Source: CAYGJN01 sp964350135
GTDB taxonomy: Bacteria > Bdellovibrionota > Bacteriovoracia > Bacteriovoracales > Bacteriovoracaceae
NCBI GenBank assembly: GCA_964350135.1
Contig: CAYGJN010000015.1
Coordinates: 1 to 31,609, forward strand
Direction of reading: 5' to 3'
Length of the DNA: 31,609 nt
In this document: positions 1 to 6,870 of the stretch, in pieces
How positions within the stretch are numbered: the stretch's first letter is position 1
Layout: every line of letters starts with the position of its first letter
Notes under the pieces: generated by a model
Told to the model about the DNA's origin: nothing
Databases searched by the model: none
What the model saw: only the letters and a program-made list of their open reading frames with translations
Program-made: the position numbers and the translations under genes

Positions 1-244
1 GAGATGGAGGAGCCGAAACAAATCTTAGGTCAAATTTTTTCCTATAATACATTAAGCTATTTTTAAGTTTTTCATCAACTTTAGTAGCAAAGGCCTTAAG
101 TTGGTTTTCGCTTTTTATATCAAAGCCCGTTTTGGTAATTAAAAACTTGTCTTGAACAAGTTCAGCTTCACCAACTGCGATTACATTTAAATCGTTTTGT
201 GCAAAAACTAATGACGAAAGTAGAAAACATATTAAAAATCTCAT
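1..244 (-). CDS. tolB: TolB, N-terminal part (cut by window edge)
   Basis: Only the first ~81 codons are in the window; the rest lies beyond base 1. The product starts with a Sec signal peptide (MRFLICFLLSSLVFA) and continues into a region with the motif VIAVGEAELVQDKFLI, which fits the TolB amino-terminal domain. TolB is the periplasmic beta-propeller partner of Pal and TolA in the Tol-Pal system, which links outer membrane and peptidoglycan during division. The ATG at 244-242 has a GAGG ribosome site about 8 bases upstream. The gene follows the tolA-like gene by 11 bases, in the usual Q-R-A-B order, and this context carries much of the identification. The propeller blades cannot be seen here. 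Confidence 0.75.
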   Translation of the reverse strand, partial: MRFLICFLLSSLVFAQNDLNVIAVGEAELVQDKFLITKTGFDIKSENQLKAFATKVDEKLKNSLMYYRKKFDLRFVSAPPS

Positions 245-255
245 TCTGTATAACC

Positions 256-1011
256 TCACAACGGGAATCCAAGTATTACAACACCTCTAATAAGATCACT
301 CGCAATTATATTATCAGGTGCTGGAAGTTTAGACTTCATAATAGCACTTAATGCTCTTTGATCATACTCGGCGTCACCACTTGACTCAATTATTTCTGTT
401 CTTAGAACATCGCCTTTATTTCCAATATAGATTCTTATTCTGCACCTAAGGTCTTTACCCATTAGATAAGAAGGTAGTTTCCAAGAAGGACGTATAAGCT
501 TTGGAAGCTCCTCTAAATAACTCTGTAACGCAGGCAAATCTTCACTGTTTTGAGAACCAGTCAAGGCAGACCCTTTACTAATTTTATTTCCGGCCAAAAT
601 AAGTTTGTCTAATTTTTTTGAATCTACAAACTGCTTCTGCTTTCCTTTTTTCACTTTGGTTGTGGTTTTAATATTTTTCTTGCTCAGCTCTTTCAAAGTA
701 TCAAAAAGGCTTCCACCTTTTTCTTTAAAGCTATCATCATCATTATTACTTTTTTCAACAGCTTCTACTTTGGCCCCAACTTCAGGAGAAGCTTCATATT
801 CTCTAAGTTCTCTTAAAGTCATTTTAGGCATAGATACAACATCAACCTTAATAGAGGACTGAATAATATTGTATTTAACACCTGGCTTAATTGAATCAGC
901 TCCACTGATAAAAAAAGATGCAGTATAGAGCCCTGCTAATAAGAAGATATAAAGAAAAACAACTATAAGGATATAACGGTGTAATGGATCTCTAGCAGTT
1001 AATACTGTCAT
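256..1011 (-). CDS. tolA: TolA/TonB-like energy transducer
   Basis: 251 residues. One N-terminal membrane anchor (about residues 13-35) is followed by a charged Lys/Glu/Ser-rich linker and a C-terminal TonB/TolA-type domain (about 185-251) with RCRIRIYIGNKGDVL and the signature SSGDAEYDQRAL. This domain contacts outer-membrane or periplasmic partners while the anchor is driven by TolQ/TolR. It is shorter than enterobacterial TolA and lacks the long continuous Ala/Lys helix, so length alone does not separate TolA from TonB. Position between tolR and tolB favours TolA. Its start overlaps the tolR stop by four bases (ATGA), implying translational coupling. TonB-type annotation is the main alternative. 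Confidence 0.82.
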   Translation of the reverse strand: MTVLTARDPLHRYILIVVFLYIFLLAGLYTASFFISGADSIKPGVKYNIIQSSIKVDVVSMPKMTLRELREYEASPEVGAKVEAVEKSNNDDDSFKEKGGSLFDTLKELSKKNIKTTTKVKKGKQKQFVDSKKLDKLILAGNKISKGSALTGSQNSEDLPALQSYLEELPKLIRPSWKLPSYLMGKDLRCRIRIYIGNKGDVLRTEIIESSGDAEYDQRALSAIMKSKLPAPDNIIASDLIRGVVILGFPL

Positions 1012-1421
1012 TTTTTATTTTCAATTTCTGTTACAAGAGCAATATTCTCAAACCCGTTGGATCTAAGATGAGACATAAGGTAGGCAACTTTTCCATACTT
1101 AAGCCCATAATCAGCTCTTAGATAGACTGTTTTATTCTTAGACTGAGTAACAGCGCTTGTTAGTTGCCCTAAGATTTCATTAAATAAGACTTTTGATTTA
1201 CCTACAAAATACTCTCCTGACTTGCTCACTGAAATAATAACTTGTTTGTCTGACAAGTTTAATTGGTGCACTTTTTTTGTTTTAGGCAAAGTAAGGCTGA
1301 TTCCATTATGCATCAGTGGTGCTGTTACCATAAAGATAACGAGCAACACTAACATCACATCAACTAATGGAGTTACATTAATATCAGAAAATGTTTTTTT
1401 TCCTGAATTATTTGATTGCAT
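1008..1421 (-). CDS. tolR: TolR/ExbD biopolymer transport protein
   Basis: 137 residues, normal for ExbD/TolR. Residues 10-40 hold the family signature: FSDINVTPLVDVMLVLLVIF, with the membrane aspartate (D in PLVDVML) that takes part in proton flow through the TolQ-TolR motor. The remainder is a periplasmic domain. The gene begins directly after the tolQ stop and overlaps the following tolA-like start by four bases, so the three are surely co-translated. The ExbD label is possible in principle, but linkage to tolB supports TolR. Confidence 0.92.
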   Translation of the reverse strand: MQSNNSGKKTFSDINVTPLVDVMLVLLVIFMVTAPLMHNGISLTLPKTKKVHQLNLSDKQVIISVSKSGEYFVGKSKVLFNEILGQLTSAVTQSKNKTVYLRADYGLKYGKVAYLMSHLRSNGFENIALVTEIENKK

Positions 1422-2114
1422 TTAAACAAGACTCCTTTCTACTTCATTAAGAAACTCTTTTTCAAAAGATTTCATTTGTCCGTAAATAAGGCTTTGTTTA
1501 TTTGAGAAATAATTATAAAACCACACGGCAGGGATCGCAGCAAAGAGACCCACTGCCGTTGCCACAAGAGCTTCAGCAATACCTGGAGCAACTGCATCTA
1601 ATGTACTCCCGCCTTGAGCAATACCTGTAAAAGAATTAATAATTCCCCAAACTGTTCCAAAAAGGCCTATAAAAGGAGAAATTGAGCCAATACTTGCAAG
1701 AGTTGTTAAGTGTTTTTCCATAGCATCTGATGCATCACTAACTCCTCTCTCCATGGCCCTTTCAAAAAGTTGAAAACCAAAACGGAAAATATGATTATCT
1801 AGGGTGTCCTTACTTTTCTTACCGCTACTTGAATCTTCAAGCTTAATAATTTCTTCATAACCTTGGGTGAAGACTTGCTTTAAAGGACTATTTTCAAGTG
1901 TTGAAGATTTATCGAATACTTCTCTTAGAGAGGCTTCACTTCGAAACACATCCAAAAATGCACTATTATTTTTTCTGATTTCTTTGAACTCATTATACTT
2001 TTTCCATACAATGGCAATAGAAAGAACTGAACAAAAAATAAGAAGCAATAAGACTGATTGAACTACAATTCCTGAACTTAGTAGAATATCAAAGATACTG
2101 AGATCGCCTTGCAT
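1422..2114 (-). CDS. tolQ: TolQ/ExbB/MotA-family proton channel
   Basis: 230 residues, typical for TolQ. An N-terminal membrane helix (about 16-36) precedes a cytoplasmic region, then the conserved block LTTLASIGSISPFIGLFGTVWGIINSF (split here by family motifs SISPFIGLFGTVWG and IAQGG) and a third helix ending EALVATAVGLFAAIPAVWFYN. These are the channel helices that couple proton flow to TolA movement. The ATG is preceded by GGAGG at ideal spacing, and a good sigma-70-type promoter lies upstream at 2141-2169, so tolQRAB can be transcribed independently of the upstream genes. Confidence 0.93.
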   Translation of the reverse strand: MQGDLSIFDILLSSGIVVQSVLLLLIFCSVLSIAIVWKKYNEFKEIRKNNSAFLDVFRSEASLREVFDKSSTLENSPLKQVFTQGYEEIIKLEDSSSGKKSKDTLDNHIFRFGFQLFERAMERGVSDASDAMEKHLTTLASIGSISPFIGLFGTVWGIINSFTGIAQGGSTLDAVAPGIAEALVATAVGLFAAIPAVWFYNYFSNKQSLIYGQMKSFEKEFLNEVERSLV

Positions 2115-2140
2115 AAATCCTCCATGAGACTTGAGTACCC

Positions 2141-2169
2141 ATTATCAAACTCATCGAAATTTTAGTCAA
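2141..2169 (-). promoter_or_regulatory. Sigma-70-type promoter for tolQRAB
   Basis: On the minus strand TTGACT (2169-2164) and GATAAT (2146-2141) are separated by exactly 17 bases, each differing from the consensus hexamer at one position. Predicted transcription would start near 2134, about 20 bases before the tolQ ATG, leaving room for the GGAGG ribosome site. The -35 box overlaps the stop end of the preceding membrane-protein gene. This is a sequence match only. Confidence 0.6.
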
Positions 2170-2981
2170 ATCAAAGCTTTTCCCGAGCGAGTTCGTCGGT
2201 TTTTGTAATAAATATAACAACAACTCATAATAAGCAGAGAGGCCACAGGGGCCCTTGCGAGACCTTCTTCGGAACGAAACATTGAGTAAAGGTCTGTCCA
2301 GAAAATATCATAACCAAAAAAGCAACTAATAGGTGCTATATAGATAATGACAAACACAAGAGAGCTAAACCAGTCTCTTTTAGTATAAAAAAAGACAAAA
2401 AGAATAAGAAACTGAACTGCACCAAAAAAGATAAATATAAAAGGTGCAGGTGATAGAAGATAGGTCACATAAGAGAAAACTAAAGTGTAAACACTGGTAT
2501 AAAGCAAAAAGTTGAACAGCGGTATTTTATTTTGGTACCTATAAAGAGCATAGGAACAAATAAGAAAGTCGCTTCCAAAATAAAGAATATTTCCAACATA
2601 TTGTAATGCAATCTTGAACCAAAAAAAATCAGGGTTAGATTCCAGCCTTACAAACATAACTGTCATAATAAACCAAAAAGAAACTAAAACATAAAATCCT
2701 CTTCCTGGCAGGATTCTTTGGTTTAAAATTTCTTTAAGCCAATGATGCTGACTATATTTAACTAGATAAAATTTATTAAAGAGAAAAAAACTTACTGCTT
2801 TTGCAGCAATGACAATTTCCCAGGTATTATCTCTAATCCAAGATTCAATAATTGAAAAACTATGATCAAGTGTAAAGTGAAAGAAGGTAACAAAGGATAT
2901 AAGAATTAAAAAAATGAGTAAGAAAAGAAATTGAAAAAAAACATAGGATCTTAAAGTTTGCAGGAAATTATAAAATCTCAT
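2166..2981 (-). CDS. Unknown polytopic membrane protein
   Basis: 271 residues, mostly hydrophobic, with about eight predicted membrane segments (first around residues 14-38; last around 248-260) and short Lys/Arg-rich loops. No family was recognised and no catalytic motif stands out; two adjacent cysteines sit in the last helix. Its start shares one base with the stop of the preceding exported-protein gene (TAATG type), so it is the third gene of a tightly coupled trio (SH3-like protein, M48-like protein, this protein). The trio lies between lapB and tolQ, which suggests an envelope role, but this is inference from position only. Confidence 0.7.
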   Translation of the reverse strand: MRFYNFLQTLRSYVFFQFLFLLIFLILISFVTFFHFTLDHSFSIIESWIRDNTWEIVIAAKAVSFFLFNKFYLVKYSQHHWLKEILNQRILPGRGFYVLVSFWFIMTVMFVRLESNPDFFWFKIALQYVGNILYFGSDFLICSYALYRYQNKIPLFNFLLYTSVYTLVFSYVTYLLSPAPFIFIFFGAVQFLILFVFFYTKRDWFSSLVFVIIYIAPISCFFGYDIFWTDLYSMFRSEEGLARAPVASLLIMSCCYIYYKNRRTRSGKALI

Positions 2982-3859
2982 TAAAGTACTTTTTTATCTG
3001 GCAGAATCCACTTTATTTGAAGCTCTGGTGAAGGATACATTTTAGTATAATCCTTGTAAAGCTCATTGGTTTTAATCAGCTGGTCTACCTTATTTAATAG
3101 AGTCAAATATGAGTTCCAAAATGATAGATCTGATTTAAGTATATTTGAAACTTTTTCAGTAACGTTAAATTGCTGCTGAAAACTAAACCCTCTTGTGTAA
3201 ATAAAATCATTATATTTCTTTAACGTTTCTGTAAGAAAACTTTCGTCAAATTTTTTGTTTTTAAAGTTCTCCCCGAGTAGACTCTTAAATTTTTTATCAG
3301 CGACATAGTTTTTAAAATAACCAGATTCGTCTCGAATATAATCTTCTAAAAGAAGTATTGAAATCTCCCGCTTGGTTAGATCCATTGTTCTTATAAAAGG
3401 GAGGGAAATGATAAATATAGACTCTCCCTTATTAGAGGGAAGGGCAATATGGGTAAGCCTAGGTGAGTCGATAATAAGAATTTTAACCTTCTTTTCAAAA
3501 ATACCAAATTTTTCAAAAAGCATTGTTAAAGTTGTCTCAATCCCATACTGAGGTTTTTCAGTATCCCACTTGAGCTTTGATGAATTCTTAATAATCCAAA
3601 GCTCTGAGAAGAAACTCCAAACATCTCTTTCAGACGGGTAATTAAATCTATTTGTATCGTCTTGAACTCTTTGCTGTTTTAATTGTTTGTAGACCTTAAC
3701 TTTCTCTTTCGCCCTTTTGTCGAGAAAATCATTTTCAAGAATGCCTTTAATATTTTTAAAATTGATTTCCTCACCTCTTTGCTCTTCCATAGATTTTTTA
3801 ATTTCTTTGGAAACACAGATTGTTGAAAACAATAATATTAAAGTGATTTTTGTTATCAT
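2981..3859 (-). CDS. Exported protein, possible degenerate M48-like
   Basis: 292 residues with a short signal peptide (MITKITLILLFSTICVSKE). No confident family. The middle (about 125-180) reads KVKILIIDSPRLTHIALPSN, then a hydrophobic strand and DLTKREISILLLEDYIRDE. The order of strands and the 'ordinary value / helix' layout resemble the M48 metallopeptidase region leading to HEXXH, but the zinc motif is absent: LLEDYIR occupies the place. If the resemblance is real this is a non-catalytic relative. The rest is Lys-rich and helical. The gene overlaps the upstream SH3-like gene by four bases (ATGA) and the downstream membrane-protein gene by one, so the three products probably act together in the periplasm or at the inner membrane. 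Confidence 0.65.
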   Translation of the reverse strand: MITKITLILLFSTICVSKEIKKSMEEQRGEEINFKNIKGILENDFLDKRAKEKVKVYKQLKQQRVQDDTNRFNYPSERDVWSFFSELWIIKNSSKLKWDTEKPQYGIETTLTMLFEKFGIFEKKVKILIIDSPRLTHIALPSNKGESIFIISLPFIRTMDLTKREISILLLEDYIRDESGYFKNYVADKKFKSLLGENFKNKKFDESFLTETLKKYNDFIYTRGFSFQQQFNVTEKVSNILKSDLSFWNSYLTLLNKVDQLIKTNELYKDYTKMYPSPELQIKWILPDKKVL

Positions 3860-4257
3860 TTTAGTTTTGATTCACTAGTTGAGTACATATCATAGAGTCT
3901 TCCCCAATAATACATTTCAGTAAGGCTAAGATCTACTTCATTCATAAACTTAGGATATCTATTCTGAAAACATTTTGGTTTTTTCTGATCAAGGTACTTT
4001 TCTTGAACATACCCTTCGACGCCAGCAGTTTGAATATAATTCCAACCTTTCTTACTTAACTTAATTGGCTCATAAACTTTTAAAGGGTGAGCACATGAGA
4101 TTGTTGTTAAACTTGGTGAGTATTGATCTGGAGTTTGATGTATATGCCCGAAAAGCTCTTGGTAATAAAAGACACCTATAAGTTTTGGCTTTTGTTTCTT
4201 AGCTGCCAAAAGGTTAAAACTAATAAATATAATTGTTATAAGGATAAGTCCTTTCAT
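3856..4257 (-). CDS. Exported SH3b-like domain protein
   Basis: 133 residues. A signal peptide (MKGLILITIIFISFNLLAA) is followed by a segment resembling bacterial SH3 domains: HIHQTPDQYSPSLTTISCAHPL, then VYEPIKLSKKGWNYIQTAGVEGYV, where the W-x-Y-I-x-T-x-G-x-x-G-Y-V pattern is the usual SH3b end strand. Two cysteines flank the domain and could form a disulfide. Such domains often bind cell wall or mediate protein contacts. It is the first of three overlapping genes and lies 62 bases after lapB; no clear promoter was found in that gap. Exact partner unknown. Confidence 0.72.
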   Translation of the reverse strand: MKGLILITIIFISFNLLAAKKQKPKLIGVFYYQELFGHIHQTPDQYSPSLTTISCAHPLKVYEPIKLSKKGWNYIQTAGVEGYVQEKYLDQKKPKCFQNRYPKFMNEVDLSLTEMYYWGRLYDMYSTSESKLK

Positions 4258-4319
4258 AAGACCATTTTGCCTTAAGAGTGGCAGCGGTGCAATGTCGACG
4301 GTATTACCTGAGAAAAACG

Positions 4320-5549
4320 CTATATTTTCATTCTAAACTGAATAGTTTCCCATTCATGGCATTGTGGGCATCTCCAGAAGATTTCATCTGAGTTATAGCC
4401 ACATTGGTTGCAAAAATGCCTTGTTAGACTCTCATTAATATTAGTTAAGAAACTATTGGTAATCTGAATGGCCTCATCATTTTTACCAAGCTCTATTAAA
4501 AGTTTGATAAATTCAACCTTAAGAACATCACTTGAGTCCTTATTTTGATCCATCCATTGCTTTAAGGTTTCATAAGCTTTATCAAGCTGAGACACTTCCT
4601 TAAAAAGCCTTATTTTTGCAAGTACTAAAGATGCTGATGAGAGTAACTCATTGTCATCTAGGTTTATAAAGTATTCCTTTAATTGTTTGAGACGAGCTAA
4701 ATACTGTTGCTCTGAATCTTTATTTTTTATCTTCACATCTTCTAGAGAGATAAAAATAAAAGACGTAAACATAGGGTGCTCTTTTAAAAGCTCAATAAGA
4801 AGCATTTCTGCTTCCTCAAGATCTCCTTGAATAATATAGAGTTTTAACTGAAGTAATTTTGCTGATACTGATGGAGAGAACCTAAATGCATCCTCTAAGT
4901 CCTCAGAGCTTTCACTAAATTTTGCAGCAGCAAAAAGTGCTTTAGCCTTTTCTACAAGTATATGTGAAATCGTTTGAGACTGATTTTCATGGCCTACCTT
5001 AGAAAGCATAATTCTGTAATTATAAGCTTGGTCCCAATCTCCTATATCTTCGTAAATACGGCAAATAGATTGAATTACTTCATACTGATCACGGTTGATT
5101 TTAAGCACATCTTTATACGTCTCAAGGGCCTTATCAACAAACCCACCCTTATCAAAGTCAAGAGCAAGCTCTTTTAAGGCCTTCAGCCTAGTACTTTCAG
5201 AAATATTATCTCTGGCTATCAAGGATCGATGAATTGAAATAGCTTTTTCAATTTCACCATTACTTCTAAACAATCCACCTAAAGCAAAGTAAGTTTCTAT
5301 CGTTTCTCTGTTTAAATCAACAGCGTTAAGAAACTCTTTAATGGCCAAATCTTTATTTCCAGAAATTAAGTACTGTGTCGCATTCAAAAAAATCTTAGAC
5401 TGTGTCTCAAAAATTGAACTTCTATATTTTTTAGTAAGCTTTACTGTATGATCTCTTTCCAATAAGGAATAGATGATAAAGACAAGAGTAAATACAGCAC
5501 TACCAATAGTCAGTCCGTTGTCTTTTACCCAGATTAAAGCTTGATCCAT
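4320..5549 (-). CDS. lapB: LapB (YciM) TPR protein
   Basis: 409 residues, close to the ~390 of E. coli LapB. An N-terminal membrane anchor (about 13-30) is followed by tandem TPR helices (about 50-370; e.g. TYFALGGLFRSNGEIEKAI) and a C-terminal rubredoxin-type zinc site: C380-x2-C383 and C394-x2-C397 (FCNQCG ... WRCPQC), ending HEWETIQ. This combination is diagnostic. In known systems LapB acts at the inner membrane, directing LpxC to the FtsH protease and so limiting lipopolysaccharide synthesis. The gene starts two bases after the sppA stop, so the two are co-transcribed. No lpxC or ftsH is in the window. Confidence 0.9.
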   Translation of the reverse strand: MDQALIWVKDNGLTIGSAVFTLVFIIYSLLERDHTVKLTKKYRSSIFETQSKIFLNATQYLISGNKDLAIKEFLNAVDLNRETIETYFALGGLFRSNGEIEKAISIHRSLIARDNISESTRLKALKELALDFDKGGFVDKALETYKDVLKINRDQYEVIQSICRIYEDIGDWDQAYNYRIMLSKVGHENQSQTISHILVEKAKALFAAAKFSESSEDLEDAFRFSPSVSAKLLQLKLYIIQGDLEEAEMLLIELLKEHPMFTSFIFISLEDVKIKNKDSEQQYLARLKQLKEYFINLDDNELLSSASLVLAKIRLFKEVSQLDKAYETLKQWMDQNKDSSDVLKVEFIKLLIELGKNDEAIQITNSFLTNINESLTRHFCNQCGYNSDEIFWRCPQCHEWETIQFRMKI

Positions 5550-5551
5550 AC

Positions 5552-6463
5552 TTAATTGCCCACTGAAAACATTAAGACTGGCAATTCTTTTACATAGCCA
5601 GCACTTTTAATAAAAGAAAGACTCGACTCTACACCCTCAAGAAATTCCTGAAGCTTAAAGCCTTTCTCTTCCTTTATAAAGCGAAGTCCAAACTCACCTT
5701 CAATCTCAAGGTCCTCGTGGATTTTTCTAGCAGCCTTATAAAGCCCCATAAACTCATCAACTAAACCAAGATTATAAGCTTGTTCACCAGAAAAAATTTG
5801 CCCCTGTGCATGTTCTCTGATCTTTCCCTTAATCTTGTCTTTTCGAGTTCTTAAAATGTCATTTATAAACTGGTCATGAACTCCTTCAATCATATTATCT
5901 AACAAGCTACGTTCAGCTTGAGTAATTGCACGAGACGGGCTTCCAATATCCTTATACTTACCTGCTTTAATTGTTTCAGGTCTAATTTTTGCAAACTCAT
6001 ATAGTTTTTGCATATTCACAAACTGCATAATGACGCCGATCGAGCCAGTTATAGTTCCAGGATTTGAATAAATCTTTCTTGTTGCCGCGCCTAAGTAATA
6101 GCCGCCACTTGCAGCAATTGATCCAAAGCTTGCAAAAACAGGCTTAACATCTTTATCTATTCTTTGGATCTCTTCATAGACTTCTTGTGTTGGGCCAACC
6201 GCCCCACCAGGAGAATCCACTCTTATAATAATGGCCTCAACAGAATTATCTAATTCAGCTTTTCTTAATAATTTAACTAATTTTCTTGAGTCTAAAATAA
6301 CGCCTTTAACCTCAACAACAGCAATAGGCTCATCACCTCTTGAGCTTTCTTTGCTTGATTTTAAAGACTTCAAAGTGCTTACTGAAAAGAAGATAAAAAT
6401 GGCCATAAAAAAGACCACTAGGAAAAGCACTCCTAGGACTGCTTTATTTGCTTTTCTCTTCAA
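5552..6463 (-). CDS. sppA: Signal peptide peptidase SppA (short type)
   Basis: About 303 residues, the single-domain form. A basic N-terminus and membrane anchor precede an S49 protease domain. RVDSPGGAVGPTQE and GSIAASGGYYLGAA place the nucleophile serine at about residue 119 of this start, and AGKYKDIGSPSR carries the general-base lysine, giving the Ser/Lys dyad. It degrades membrane-embedded signal-peptide remnants. I chose the TTG at 6463-6461 because AGGAGG lies just upstream at good spacing; a longer frame from another TTG at 6487 would place that ribosome site inside the gene. It is first in the operon with lapB two bases downstream. Confidence 0.9.
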   Translation of the reverse strand: MKRKANKAVLGVLFLVVFFMAIFIFFSVSTLKSLKSSKESSRGDEPIAVVEVKGVILDSRKLVKLLRKAELDNSVEAIIIRVDSPGGAVGPTQEVYEEIQRIDKDVKPVFASFGSIAASGGYYLGAATRKIYSNPGTITGSIGVIMQFVNMQKLYEFAKIRPETIKAGKYKDIGSPSRAITQAERSLLDNMIEGVHDQFINDILRTRKDKIKGKIREHAQGQIFSGEQAYNLGLVDEFMGLYKAARKIHEDLEIEGEFGLRFIKEEKGFKLQEFLEGVESSLSFIKSAGYVKELPVLMFSVGN

Positions 6464-6564
6464 AACTTCCTCCTGAGATTTCAACAACTTAGAATAGATA
6501 AACTTAAATATATCTAATTATCAATAGTATCTATTGCTACGGGAGAAAGTCTAGAAAAGAAAAT

Positions 6565-6585
6565 ATCCGACCCTGGCACTCGGAT
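6565..6585. repeat. Inverted repeat upstream of sigma-28-like promoter
   Basis: ATCCGA (6565-6570) and TCGGAT (6580-6585) form a perfect 6-bp inverted repeat around 9 bases, ending two bases before the -35-like element at 6588. It lies between the divergent sppA and small-lipoprotein genes. It could be a regulator operator. It is not a terminator, since no T-tract follows. Confidence 0.4.
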
Positions 6586-6587
6586 GT

Positions 6588-6615
6588 TAAAGTTCACTGT
6601 GTTTCTAACCGATAG
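6588..6615 (+). promoter_or_regulatory. Sigma-28 (FliA)-like promoter
   Basis: TAAAGTTC (6588-6595), 12 bases, then ACCGATAG (6608-6615). The FliA consensus is TAAAGTTT, about 11 bases, GCCGATAA, so the -35 matches at 7 of 8 and the -10 at 6 of 8. Transcription would start near 6622, giving a ~36-base leader with a small GGG/CCC hairpin (about 6625-6639) and a good AAGGAG site (6646-6651). In Bdellovibrio FliA-type promoters mark attack-phase genes (published knowledge); relevance here is inferred. Confidence 0.6.
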
Positions 6616-6657
6616 GTATGCACGGGGACTAAGTAGCCCTAAATTAAGGAGAAGCAT

Positions 6658-6822
6658 ATGAAAGCTTATAAATTTCTAGCTCTATTGGTTGTATTCGCCC
6701 TTGCGGGATGTGCTGCCTTAGAATCCCTTGACCGCTCTCCAGCAGCCAAAAAGGCTCATAAAGACTTTGTGTCTAAAAAAGAGCAGAACAGGAATTATTG
6801 GAAGTACGATAGAGACATTTAG
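6658..6822 (+). CDS. Small lipoprotein (54 aa)
   Basis: A 54-residue product with an N-terminal lipoprotein signal (MKAYKFLALLVVFALAGC; lipobox LAGC, Cys 18) and a short hydrophilic tail with several Lys and aromatic residues. AAGGAG lies six bases before the ATG and a sigma-28-like promoter lies upstream, both supporting a real gene although it is short. It resembles the abundant small lipoproteins of predatory and other Gram-negative bacteria, but no specific family was recognised. It stops 7 bases before the convergent rlmN stop, and a hairpin inside the rlmN end can terminate its transcript. Confidence 0.75.
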   Translation: MKAYKFLALLVVFALAGCAALESLDRSPAAKKAHKDFVSKKEQNRNYWKYDRDI

Positions 6823-6829
6823 AAATGAA

Positions 6830-6870
6830 TTAAAAAGATACTGGCCCAGTTTCTTGGGCCTTGTCTTTTT
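6830..6870. terminator. Bidirectional terminator in the rlmN 3' end
   Basis: GGCCCA (6843-6848) and TGGGCC (6855-6860) pair perfectly around a 6-base loop. An A-rich flank (AAAAAGAT, near 6833) and a T-rich flank (TTGTCTTTTT, 6861-6870) extend the stem imperfectly and supply a T-tract in both directions. It can end both the small-lipoprotein transcript and the rlmN transcript. The hairpin lies in the final codons of rlmN. Confidence 0.65.

Noticed and set aside
6496..6524. TTGATA and a T/A-rich -10 ahead of sppA
   Set aside because: The -35 is fair but no -10 hexamer at 16-18 bases matches well enough to call.
6540..6657. A c-di-GMP (GEMM) riboswitch in the leader of the small lipoprotein
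   Set aside because: Only small hairpins are visible; the conserved GEMM core and tetraloop receptor segments are absent, and the predicted leader is only about 36 bases.
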